From UBA3210 sp963610315 (GTDB lineage: Bacteria; Bacillota_I; Bacilli_A; RFN20; CAG-449): a stretch of DNA of 64,000 bases. The stretch covers positions 49,434 to 113,433 of the forward strand of contig CAVDMV010000002.1 in NCBI GenBank assembly GCA_963610315.1, given 5' to 3'. The position numbers and the translations under genes are program-made. Below the pieces are notes generated by a model. The model searched no databases and was not told the DNA's origin. It saw only the letters and a program-made list of their open reading frames with translations. This document shows positions 1 through 7,859 of this stretch, one piece after another (within the stretch, counting starts at the first letter, position 1; the number at the start of each line of letters is the position of its first letter).

Positions 1-1030
1 ATGGGTTCATTACGGCCTTACTTCTACTGATGTAGTTGATACAGCTAATGGATTATTATTTAAAGAAGCAAATGACATTATTGAAGAAGATTTAAATAAA
101 TTATTAGATACTTTAAAAGCAAAAGCTTTAGCTTATAAAAATGTACCTATTATGGGCAGAACTCATGGAATGCACGCAGAAATTACTTCTTTTGGTTTAA
201 AATATGCTTTATGGTATGATGAATTAAAAAGAGATATGGCACGTTTTAAAGAAGCTCGTAATGATGTAGAAGCATGTAAATTATCTGGAGCAGTCGGTAA
301 TTACATTACCACTTCCATTGAAATTGAACAAATGGTCGCGGATGAATTAGGCTTAGATAGAGCGAAGATTTCTACTCAAGTTCTTTCTCGTGATCGCCAT
401 GCTTATTATATTGAAGTTCTTGCATTAATCGCTTCATTGCTAGAAAAGATGGCGATGGAAATAAGAAATTTATCTCGTCAAGAAGTTCATGAAGTAGAAG
501 AAGGTTTCTCTAAAGGACAAAAAGGTAGTTCAGCAATGCCTCATAAACGTAATCCGATCGGTAGTGAAAACATCTGCGGATGTGCGCGTGTTATCAAAGC
601 TTATGTAAATACTGCATTAGATAATAATATCTTATGGCATGAAAGAGATATTTCTCATTCTTCCGCGGAAAGAATTATTATGGCAGATTCAACTACATTA
701 TTAGATTATATGCTTAATAGATTTACTAAAATTATAGATAATCTCGTCGTATTTGAAGATAAAATGATTGAAGATATCTATCTAACTTATGGAGTTATTT
801 TCTCTGGTTCGGTATTAAATAAATTAGTTTCTAAAGGTTGGTCAAGAGAAGAAGCTTACGATAAGATTCAACCTTTAACATTTAAAGCATTAAATGAAAA
901 AGTTCAATTTAGAGAATTATTAGAATCGACATCTTGGTTAAATGAAGATGAAATAAAAGAGATATTCAATCTACAAAGATATATGAAACATGTAGATGAT
1001 ATATATAAAAGTGTTGGAATAAAGGAGTAA
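1..1030 (+). CDS. purB: Adenylosuccinate lyase, 5' truncated by window edge
   Basis: Cytosolic enzyme that removes fumarate from SAICAR and from adenylosuccinate in purine synthesis. The reading frame is open from base 2, so only the C-terminal 342 or so residues are present; the ATG at 152 is internal. The first visible residues include HYGLTSTDVVDTA, a conserved lyase-superfamily segment, followed by GRTHGMH. The superfamily signature GSSAMPHKRNP lies in the centre and its flexible serine loop is complete. The gene is followed after four bases by purA, so the two adenylate-branch enzymes are co-transcribed. The last codons of purB carry the AAAGGAG ribosome binding site of purA. Identification is secure. 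Confidence 0.97.
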   Translation, partial: WVHYGLTSTDVVDTANGLLFKEANDIIEEDLNKLLDTLKAKALAYKNVPIMGRTHGMHAEITSFGLKYALWYDELKRDMARFKEARNDVEACKLSGAVGNYITTSIEIEQMVADELGLDRAKISTQVLSRDRHAYYIEVLALIASLLEKMAMEIRNLSRQEVHEVEEGFSKGQKGSSAMPHKRNPIGSENICGCARVIKAYVNTALDNNILWHERDISHSSAERIIMADSTTLLDYMLNRFTKIIDNLVVFEDKMIEDIYLTYGVIFSGSVLNKLVSKGWSREEAYDKIQPLTFKALNEKVQFRELLESTSWLNEDEIKEIFNLQRYMKHVDDIYKSVGIKE

Positions 1031-1034
1031 AATT

Positions 1035-2327
1035 ATGGGAAAAGGAAAATCAATTATTGTTGTCGGCGCTTGTTGGGGCGATGAAGGAAAAGGAAAAATC
1101 ACTAATTATTTAGGTGAATTATCTGATGTAGTCGTACGTTCTACTGGGGGAGATAATGCAGGTCATACGATTGTCTTTGGTGGAAATACTTATAAACTAC
1201 ATTTAGTACCATCAGGTATCTTTAAAGATGAAATTATTAACATCTTAGGTAATGGATGTGTCATTAATCCAAAGAGTTTACTAGAAGAATTAAATGAAAT
1301 TAAATCAAGAGGCTTTAAATGCAATAACCTTTATATTTCTGACCGTGCGAATGTCTTATTTGACTACCATAAAGAATTAGATGGTTTAAATGAAGAAAGA
1401 TTAGGCGCGAGAAAAATCGGTACAACTAAAAAAGGTATTGGCCCTTGCTATACTGATAAAATCGCACGTGACGGAATTAGAATGTGTGACTTTGTCGGTC
1501 CTGATTTTAAAGAAGTTTATCGTCAAAGCGTCATTTTAAAAAACGAACAATTAAAAGCATTTAATGCACCTTTAATTGATTTTGAATCATCATACGTTGA
1601 ATATCAAAAAATCGCGGATGAAATTAGACCAATGGTTTGTGATACAATCACTTTATTAAATGAACAATATGATCAAGGAAAGAAAATCTTATTTGAAGGA
1701 GCGCAAGGTACATTACTCGATATTGACTTTGGTACTTATCCTTATGTTACTTCTTCAAATGCTTCTTCCTCTGGTGCTTGTACAGGTTCTGGACTAGGAC
1801 CTACTAAAATTGATGAAGTACTAGGTATTACTAAAGCTTATACAACTAGAGTTGGTGAAGGACCATTCCCAACTGAAATGAATGATGATTTAGTTTTAGC
1901 TCAAGACATTCGTGATCGTGCAGGTGAATACGGCGCGACTACCAAACGTCCTAGAAGAATCGGTTGGTTTGACGGAGTTATTAATAGATATTCCGCCCAA
2001 GTTAATGGTTTAACTGGTTTATCACTTATGTTACTTGATATTCTTTCAGGTTTAAAAACAATTAAGATTTGTGATTATTATCTCTTAGATGGTAAGAAAG
2101 TGGTCGCTCCTAGCGCAAGACTAGATGATTTTGCTCGCTGCACACCTCACTTTATTGAACTTCCAGGTTGGGAAGAAGATATTACTCACGTTAAGAGTTA
2201 TGAAGAACTTCCAGAAAACGCGAAAAAATATATTGAAACAATGGAAGAAGTTGTCGGCGTCCCAGTAATTATGTTTAGTGTTGGACCTGACAAATATCAA
2301 ACAGTTATCAGAAAGAATTTATATTAA
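1035..2327 (+). CDS. purA: Adenylosuccinate synthetase
   Basis: Condenses IMP and aspartate using GTP to give adenylosuccinate, the substrate of PurB encoded just upstream. At 430 residues it has the family's usual length. Visible motifs are the N-terminal P-loop-like WGDEGKGK, the segment GGDNAGHT containing the catalytic His, the loop RVGEGPFPTEM, and GATTKRPRRIGWFD near residue 300. Two positions differ from the textbook form: GACWGDEGKGK where most have GAQWGDEGKGK, and GGDNAGHT instead of GGNNAGHT. These suggest a divergent clade rather than a dead enzyme. The start follows AAAGGAG by a normal distance. Confidence 0.97.
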   Translation: MGKGKSIIVVGACWGDEGKGKITNYLGELSDVVVRSTGGDNAGHTIVFGGNTYKLHLVPSGIFKDEIINILGNGCVINPKSLLEELNEIKSRGFKCNNLYISDRANVLFDYHKELDGLNEERLGARKIGTTKKGIGPCYTDKIARDGIRMCDFVGPDFKEVYRQSVILKNEQLKAFNAPLIDFESSYVEYQKIADEIRPMVCDTITLLNEQYDQGKKILFEGAQGTLLDIDFGTYPYVTSSNASSSGACTGSGLGPTKIDEVLGITKAYTTRVGEGPFPTEMNDDLVLAQDIRDRAGEYGATTKRPRRIGWFDGVINRYSAQVNGLTGLSLMLLDILSGLKTIKICDYYLLDGKKVVAPSARLDDFARCTPHFIELPGWEEDITHVKSYEELPENAKKYIETMEEVVGVPVIMFSVGPDKYQTVIRKNLY

Positions 2328-2342
2328 TTAGGAGAGAATTTA

Positions 2343-3767
2343 ATGAATAGTAGTTATGATGTAATTATTGTTGGTGCAGGACCTGCAGGTATATATTCAG
2401 CATATGAATTCATGTCAAAGGCACCATCTTTAAAAGTCCTTTTAATCGATAAAGGTAGAGATATTTATAGTAGACGTTGCCCAATTTTAATGGGTAAAGT
2501 AAAACATTGTCCAGTTAATCCAAGCGGTGAATCAGGTTGTTTACCAGCTTGCTCGATGACGGCAGGATTTGGCGGAAGCGGCGCTTATTCTGATGGTAAA
2601 TTTAATATTACTTCTGAATTTGGTGGTTGGATGACTGATTATCTTCCTGAAGAAACAGTTTTAGATTTAATTAAATATGTTGACTCAATTAACTTAAAAC
2701 ATGGCGCGCCAACTGAATTAACTGATCCATATACAAAAGAAGTATTAGAAATTGAAAAGAAAGGTATCGCGGTTGGCTTAAAATTATTAAGAAGCCAAGT
2801 TAGACACTTAGGTACTGAAGTTAATTTAGAAATCTTAAAATCAATTTATGAAGAAATGAAACCTCATATTGATTATGCTTATGCAACTGAAGTAAAAGAT
2901 ATTATTGTTGAAGATAATATCATTAAAGGTGTCATCTTAAAAGATGAAACTAGTATTAAAGCTAAACACGTTCTTCTTGCAGTCGGTAGAAACGGTTCAG
3001 AATGGTTAGTCGATGTTCTTTCTAAACATGGCTTACAAATGCATAATAACCGTGTTGATATCGGTGTTAGAGTTGAAACTAACGATATTATTATGTCAGA
3101 TATTAATAAATATCTTTATGAAGGTAAATTTATTTATAATACTTCAGTCGGTACTTCAGTTAGAACTTTCTGCTCTAATCCATCCGGCCACGTCGTTATT
3201 GAAAACCACAATGGTACAATGGTCTGTAATGGACACGCATACCATGATCCTAAATTAGGTTCTAAAAATACTAACTTTGCATTACTTGTTTCACAAGAAT
3301 TTGATGAACCATTTAAAGATGCGAACGAATATGCGATTAGATTATCACGTATCGCGAATAAACTTTCTAACGGCGCGGTCATTGTTCAAAAATATGGTGA
3401 TATTAAAAAGGGTAGAAGATCAACACAAAAACGTATTGATGAAGGCTTTGTTAATCCAACATTAAAAGAAGCTGTTCCTGGTGATTTAGGTTTAGTCTTA
3501 CCTTACAATACGATGAAATCTTTAATTGAAATGATTGAAGCTCTTGATCATGTCACTCCGGGTATTGCGAATGACCATACTTTACTTTACGGTGTCGAAG
3601 CTAAATTCTATTCTGATCGTCCAGAAGTAAATGATAAATTTGAAACAAAGATCACTAACTTATATGTTGCAGGTGACGGCGCGGGTATTACTAGAGGACT
3701 TGCCCAAGCTGGCGCGAACGGCGTATGGGTCGCACGTGATATCATTTCGAAAGAAACAACTAAATAG
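2343..3767 (+). CDS. FAD-dependent dehydrogenase, uncharacterised COG2509-like family
   Basis: A flavoprotein of 474 residues. The N-terminal dinucleotide-binding fold shows VGAGPAGIYSAYE near residues 11-23. It is followed by a cysteine-rich stretch (RCPILMGKVKHCP, CLPACS) and a glycine-rich segment FGGSGAYSDGKFN. The C-terminal flavin contact is NLYVAGDGAGITRGLAQAGA. This layout matches the uncharacterised FAD-dependent dehydrogenases common in Firmicutes, whose substrate is unknown. It starts 15 bases after purA behind AGGAGAG and so is probably in the pur transcript. A terminator follows the stop codon. Family assignment is good; biochemical role is not known. Confidence 0.85.
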   Translation: MNSSYDVIIVGAGPAGIYSAYEFMSKAPSLKVLLIDKGRDIYSRRCPILMGKVKHCPVNPSGESGCLPACSMTAGFGGSGAYSDGKFNITSEFGGWMTDYLPEETVLDLIKYVDSINLKHGAPTELTDPYTKEVLEIEKKGIAVGLKLLRSQVRHLGTEVNLEILKSIYEEMKPHIDYAYATEVKDIIVEDNIIKGVILKDETSIKAKHVLLAVGRNGSEWLVDVLSKHGLQMHNNRVDIGVRVETNDIIMSDINKYLYEGKFIYNTSVGTSVRTFCSNPSGHVVIENHNGTMVCNGHAYHDPKLGSKNTNFALLVSQEFDEPFKDANEYAIRLSRIANKLSNGAVIVQKYGDIKKGRRSTQKRIDEGFVNPTLKEAVPGDLGLVLPYNTMKSLIEMIEALDHVTPGIANDHTLLYGVEAKFYSDRPEVNDKFETKITNLYVAGDGAGITRGLAQAGANGVWVARDIISKETTK

Positions 3768-3772
3768 TTTAT

Positions 3773-3801
3773 TAAGCCATAAGTAGACCTTATGGCTTTT
3801 C
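3773..3801 (+). terminator. Intrinsic terminator after the pur-flavoprotein operon
   Basis: AAGCCATAAG and CTTATGGCTT form a 10 bp stem with a five-base loop, followed by a short T-rich run. It sits directly after the flavoprotein stop codon and ends the purB-purA unit. Confidence 0.8.
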
Positions 3802-3839
3802 ACTTTAAAAATATATTTATTGATTTTTTGATTAATAAA

Positions 3840-3845
3840 TATAAT
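3840..3845 (+). promoter_or_regulatory. Possible -10 element for the serine dehydratase operon
   Basis: TATAAT lies 28 bases before the L-serine dehydratase start and downstream of a terminator, which is where a promoter is expected. I cannot place a convincing -35 at 17 bases, so only the -10 is reported. Confidence 0.4.
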
Positions 3846-3873
3846 AATCTACATACCGAGGTAAAAATTAATT

Positions 3874-5079
3874 ATGTATTCTATTAAAACTTTATATAAG
3901 ATAGGCCCAGGTCCTAGTTCATCACATACAATCGGTCCAAGAAATGCCGTTAGATATATCTTAAAATATCGTCCTAAAGGTGATTATTATAAAATGCATC
4001 TATATGGCTCTTTAGCTTTAACTGGTAAAGGACATCTTTTAGATAAGATTGTTGATGAGACTTTTAAAGATATTCCTCATGAAATTATCTTTAACCTAGA
4101 AGAAACAAAAGAACATCCTAATACGATGTATTTTGAAATCTTTAAAGACAACAAAATTATTGATACTACGACAATTTATTCGATTGGAGGAGGCATCATT
4201 AAAATTAAAGGGGAAGAAAAGAAACATTATAAAGATATTTATCCTCATTCTCATTTTGATGATATTAAGAAATATTGCTTAGATAATAATTTGACTTTAA
4301 TAGATTACATTTATAAATTTGAAGATGAAGATATTAAAGAATATGGTGAAGAAATATATAGCACGATGATGAATTGTATTTCTAATGGCTTATCTAAAGA
4401 AGGACGATTACCAGGATCAATAAGCGTATATCGTAAAGCAAAAGAAATATATTCTAAAGGGGTACCTGAAGAATCGAGTGCTAGAAAAGAAAAAAGATTA
4501 GTTTCAGCATATGCTTTCGCGGTCAGTGAAGAAAATGCTTCGGGCGGAATGGTAGTCACTTCTCCAACATGTGGATCAAGTGGAATTTTACCAAGCTTAG
4601 CTAGATATTATGAAGAACAAGGCTATCCTCATACAAAAGTAATTGAATCTTTATTAGTCGCTGGTTTGTTTGGTTTACTCATTAAAGAAAATGCTTCTAT
4701 TTCTGGGGCGGAATGTGGTTGCCAAGCAGAAATTGGTTCAGCTAGTTCAATGGGTGCGGCATTTGTCGCGAATATAAAAGGCCAAAGTATTAATCTAATT
4801 GAACGTGCCGCGGAAATTGCCATGGAACATTCACTTGGTTTAACTTGTGATCCAATTGGAGGATATGTATTAATTCCTTGTATTGAAAGAAATGCAATCG
4901 GCGCGTTAAGATCAATTGAGTGTGCATCAATTACTGATTTTATTGATTCAACATCAAATTTAATTTCATTTGATAATGTGATTAAAACAATGTATCAAAC
5001 AGGTATTGACCTTAATAGAGCGTATCGCGAAACAGCAGAAGGTGGTCTAGCTGCCTTAGATTTAGAAAAGGAGAACTAA
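3874..5079 (+). CDS. sdaA: L-serine dehydratase, single-chain iron-sulfur type
   Basis: Deaminates L-serine to pyruvate and ammonia with a [4Fe-4S] cluster. The 401 residues combine the beta-chain-like N-terminal part, recognisable by IGPGPSSSHTIGP, with the alpha-chain catalytic part, which are separate subunits in many Bacilli. The catalytic half shows SPTCGSSGILP, GAECGCQAEIGSASSMGAAF and LTCDPIGGYVLIPC, providing the cysteines expected to bind the cluster. GAGGTAAAAATT precedes the ATG at normal spacing. The pyrophosphatase gene follows three bases after the stop, so serine catabolism, ppa and the hydrolase form one operon ending at the hairpin at 6653. Confidence 0.93.
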   Translation: MYSIKTLYKIGPGPSSSHTIGPRNAVRYILKYRPKGDYYKMHLYGSLALTGKGHLLDKIVDETFKDIPHEIIFNLEETKEHPNTMYFEIFKDNKIIDTTTIYSIGGGIIKIKGEEKKHYKDIYPHSHFDDIKKYCLDNNLTLIDYIYKFEDEDIKEYGEEIYSTMMNCISNGLSKEGRLPGSISVYRKAKEIYSKGVPEESSARKEKRLVSAYAFAVSEENASGGMVVTSPTCGSSGILPSLARYYEEQGYPHTKVIESLLVAGLFGLLIKENASISGAECGCQAEIGSASSMGAAFVANIKGQSINLIERAAEIAMEHSLGLTCDPIGGYVLIPCIERNAIGALRSIECASITDFIDSTSNLISFDNVIKTMYQTGIDLNRAYRETAEGGLAALDLEKEN

Positions 5080-5082
5080 GAA

Positions 5083-5616
5083 ATGAATATTTGGAAAGAT
5101 ATGGATAAAGAAAGAATTTCAAAAGAAGACTTCATCGCTTGTATTGAAATTTCTAAAGGAAGTAAGATGAAATATGAATTAGATAAGAAGACTGGTAGAT
5201 TAATTCTTGACCGTGTTTTGTATACTTCTACTCACTATCCTCAAAATTATGGATTTATTCCTAGAACTTATGCAGGAGATAATGACCCATTAGATGTTTT
5301 AGTCATGTGTCAAGAACCTATTCAACCTCTTTGCTTAGTTAGATGTTATCCTATCGGAGTTATTAAGATGATTGACTCAGAGATGGAAGATGAAAAAATT
5401 ATCGCCATCTGTAAAGATGATCCTTCATTAAATGTTTATCGTGATGTTAGTGAATTACCTTCTCACATCATGGATGAAATTTGCCATTTTTTTAAAGTTT
5501 ATAAACAACTTGAAGGTAAGAAGACTTTCGTTTCGGAAGTAAAGGGTAGAGAAGAAGCTATTAAAATTATTGAAAAGAGCATTCATAGCTTTGATGAATT
5601 AATCGAGAATAAATAA
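5083..5616 (+). CDS. ppa: Inorganic pyrophosphatase, family I
   Basis: Soluble enzyme that hydrolyses pyrophosphate from biosynthetic reactions, using Mg ions. The 177-residue length is typical of bacterial family I enzymes. The signature DNDPLDVLV supplies the metal-binding aspartates near residues 67-72. YPQNYGFIPRTYAGDND just before it and the later KDDPSLNVYRDVSELP are the other conserved blocks. A purine-rich GGAGAAC site inside the end of the serine dehydratase gene serves as ribosome binding site. The unrelated hydrolase gene begins one base after the stop. Confidence 0.95.
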   Translation: MNIWKDMDKERISKEDFIACIEISKGSKMKYELDKKTGRLILDRVLYTSTHYPQNYGFIPRTYAGDNDPLDVLVMCQEPIQPLCLVRCYPIGVIKMIDSEMEDEKIIAICKDDPSLNVYRDVSELPSHIMDEICHFFKVYKQLEGKKTFVSEVKGREEAIKIIEKSIHSFDELIENK

Positions 5617-5617
5617 A

Positions 5618-6652
5618 ATGTTTGTATTTTTATATATTTGTTTAGGAATATTACTTGTATTATTTTTAATTCTTGGGCTACTCGCGCTTAAAATTAGAAA
5701 GAATGTTTTTTCATGTCGATATGATGATAAACATATCTTGAAATTTTATGAAACGAGTGATTTTCCTTCGATGGAAGAAAGAAAGATTTCTTTTAAATCT
5801 AAAAAGCTAAATGTTAATGGCAAGATTTATTCTTCAAAAGAATTTTCTTCTTATAAAGGATTAGTGATCTTAGTTCATGCGTTAGGCCCAGGTCATAAAC
5901 CATACATGAAAATTATTAATGAACTAATCTTAAAAGATTATCTAGTTCTTGCTTATGATACCTTAGGTTGTGAATTAAGTGAAGGTAAGAAAGTTAACGG
6001 ATTTACTACTTCTTTAATTAATTTAAATGATTGTTTAAATTATGTAGAAAATGATAAAGAGTTATCGTCCTATCCTCTTATATTATTAGGTCATTCAATG
6101 GGAGGTTATGCAGTTAACAATATTACTCGTTATAAACATAAGATAAACGGTATTATTTCTATTTCAAGCTGCAATACACCATATACATGTTTATATGAAG
6201 AATTAACACATTCTTCCGGTTATGCGATGGGAATATTTAAATTTTTCTTCATGGTCTTTGATTTCTTTAAGTTCGGTAAGAAAGGATTATATTCTTCTTT
6301 AGATGCTTTTAATGAAAGTGATATTGATCATTTAATTATCGGAGGAACTAAAGATACTATTATTGATTATAATTTTAATCATGCATTCTTTAAGACTGAA
6401 CTTGTTAATAACCCACATTATACTTTTTTAGATGTAGAAGATCGCTATCATCAAGCTTATGTTACTAAAGAAGCCGCGGAGTACGATAACAAAACAACTT
6501 TAGAATATTATGAACTAAAAGGTGAACACCAAGGTCATATCCCTCCTTCAATTAATGAAGCGTATTATAGATCTTTAGATCGAGATAAATTAAATGAGTT
6601 AGATCCATTAGTGATGGAGACAATTATTAATTTTATTGAACAACATATTTAG
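5618..6652 (+). CDS. Membrane-anchored alpha/beta hydrolase
   Basis: A 344-residue protein. Residues 2-25 form one hydrophobic segment that probably anchors the enzyme in the membrane. An alpha/beta-hydrolase domain follows, with LVHALGPGHKPY as the oxyanion strand region, the nucleophile elbow LGHSMGG near residue 165, and GGTKDTIIDYNFNH in the acid/histidine region. A later stretch, ELKGEHQGHIPP, contains further histidines that could complete the triad. The substrate cannot be deduced; lipid, peptide and ester hydrolases all share these motifs. It is last in the sdaA-ppa operon and is closed by a terminator. Confidence 0.8.
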   Translation: MFVFLYICLGILLVLFLILGLLALKIRKNVFSCRYDDKHILKFYETSDFPSMEERKISFKSKKLNVNGKIYSSKEFSSYKGLVILVHALGPGHKPYMKIINELILKDYLVLAYDTLGCELSEGKKVNGFTTSLINLNDCLNYVENDKELSSYPLILLGHSMGGYAVNNITRYKHKINGIISISSCNTPYTCLYEELTHSSGYAMGIFKFFFMVFDFFKFGKKGLYSSLDAFNESDIDHLIIGGTKDTIIDYNFNHAFFKTELVNNPHYTFLDVEDRYHQAYVTKEAAEYDNKTTLEYYELKGEHQGHIPPSINEAYYRSLDRDKLNELDPLVMETIINFIEQHI

Positions 6653-6680
6653 GACTCCTTTGAGGAGTTCTTTTCTTTCT
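6653..6680 (+). terminator. Intrinsic terminator after the hydrolase gene
   Basis: ACTCCT and AGGAGT pair around a three-base loop directly after the TAG stop, followed by TTTTCTTTC. It separates the sdaA operon from the str operon. Confidence 0.75.
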
Positions 6681-6710
6681 ATAAAGAAGTCTTAATTCAA
6701 GGTAACTGAG

Positions 6711-6845
6711 CCGGGTGTTTTAAAAAATTAAAAAATTTCAAAAAAACACTTGTCAAGAAATTATTAGTATTATATACTTATCGAGCGTGTGCCAAAATTA
6801 TAGGGCGATAACGCTATTTTTTATGAGAATAGCTGAAACACCCGG
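6711..6845 (+). repeat. 10-bp inverted repeat flanking the str operon promoter
   Basis: CCGGGTGTTT at 6711-6720 and its exact reverse complement AAACACCCGG at 6836-6845 bracket the promoter at 6750-6778 and the first part of the leader. They are strikingly GC-rich for this AT-rich context. One arm lies upstream of the promoter, so they cannot pair in transcripts started there. They could pair in read-through RNA or act as a split DNA site. Function unknown. Confidence 0.6.
6750..6778 (+). promoter_or_regulatory. Promoter of the str operon (rpsL-rpsG-fusA)
   Basis: TTGTCA and TATACT are separated by exactly 17 bases. Transcription would start near 6785 and leave a leader of about 100 bases. 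That leader contains a small imperfect hairpin (ATAG with CTAT around 6800-6816), which may bind a ribosomal protein, but I cannot match it to a known leader family. Confidence 0.85.
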
Positions 6846-6888
6846 TAATGTGGCTTACAAGAAATAGAAGAAAGGAGGATTTTCAAAA

Positions 6889-7308
6889 ATGCCTACAATT
6901 AATCAATTAGTTCGTAATGGACGTTCAGAAACAGTTGAAAAATCCAAAGCCCCAGCTTTAAATAAAAGATGGAACTCACTCGCAAAGAAAACAACAGACC
7001 AAAATGCTGCTCAAAAACGTGGTGTCTGTACCCGTGTCGGTACTATGACTCCTAAAAAACCTAACTCAGCTTTACGTAAGTATGCTCGTGTACGTTTATC
7101 AAACGGCTACGAAGTTACAGCTTATATCGGTGGAGAAGGCCATAACTTACAAGAACACAGTACAGTCTTAATCAGAGGCGGTAGAGTTAAGGATTTACCT
7201 GGTGTACGTTACCACATTGTTAGAGGTGCATTAGATTGCGCTGGTGTAACAGATAGAAAACAAGGTAGATCATTATACGGTACTAAAAAACCAAAAGCTG
7301 CAAAATAG
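6889..7308 (+). CDS. rpsL: 30S ribosomal protein S12
   Basis: Decoding-centre protein of the small subunit, 139 residues. The N-terminus MPTINQLVRNGR and the segments KKPNSALRKYARVRLSNGYE and LIRGGRVKDLPGVRYH are diagnostic. The Lys of TPKKPNSA and the Lys of GRVKDLPG, where streptomycin-resistance substitutions occur in other bacteria, have the ordinary sensitive-type residues. A strong AAAGGAGG site precedes the ATG. It is the first gene of the str operon, followed by rpsG. Confidence 0.99.
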   Translation: MPTINQLVRNGRSETVEKSKAPALNKRWNSLAKKTTDQNAAQKRGVCTRVGTMTPKKPNSALRKYARVRLSNGYEVTAYIGGEGHNLQEHSTVLIRGGRVKDLPGVRYHIVRGALDCAGVTDRKQGRSLYGTKKPKAAK

Positions 7309-7368
7309 TCAGCAAATTTAATACGTAATAAAAATTCTATTATATAAAAATGGAAAGGAGGATTTTTA

Positions 7369-7839
7369 ATGCCACGTAGAGGAAATGTCGCAAAACGCGA
7401 TGTGTTACCAGATCCAATTTACAATTCAAAATTAGTAACACGTTTAATCAACAAAATCATGATAGATGGTAAAAAGGGCACAGCTCAAACTATCTTATAT
7501 AGTGCTTTCAATAAAGTTGAAGCAAAAACACAAAAACCTGCAATGGAAGTATTCGAAGTTGCTTTAGGTAATATCATGCCAGCTCTTGAATTAAAAATGA
7601 GAAGAGTTGGAGGTTCTAACTACCAAGTTCCAGTCGAAGTTTCAGCAGAACGTAGAGTCACATTAGGCTTAAGATGGTTAGTTAACTATTCACGTTTAAG
7701 AAACGAAAAGACAATGGAAGACAAATTAGCAGGAGAAATCATCGATGCTGCTAACGGTACTGGCGCTTCTGTCAAGAAGAGAGAAGATGTCCACAAGATG
7801 GCTGAAGCTAATAAAGCTTACGCTCATTACAGATGGTAA
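7369..7839 (+). CDS. rpsG: 30S ribosomal protein S7
   Basis: Primary 16S rRNA-binding protein that nucleates assembly of the 30S head. The 156 residues match the family. MPRRGNVAKRDVLPDPIYNS at the start, the central MEVFEVALGNIMPALELKMR and RRVGGSNYQVPVEV are the conserved blocks, and the end KAYAHYRW is typical. It follows rpsL by 60 bases with AAAGGAGG in front and precedes fusA by 20 bases. In E. coli S7 represses this operon by translational feedback; whether that applies here is not visible. Confidence 0.99.
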   Translation: MPRRGNVAKRDVLPDPIYNSKLVTRLINKIMIDGKKGTAQTILYSAFNKVEAKTQKPAMEVFEVALGNIMPALELKMRRVGGSNYQVPVEVSAERRVTLGLRWLVNYSRLRNEKTMEDKLAGEIIDAANGTGASVKKREDVHKMAEANKAYAHYRW

Positions 7840-7859
7840 TTTTAAAGGGGAACTAAGAT

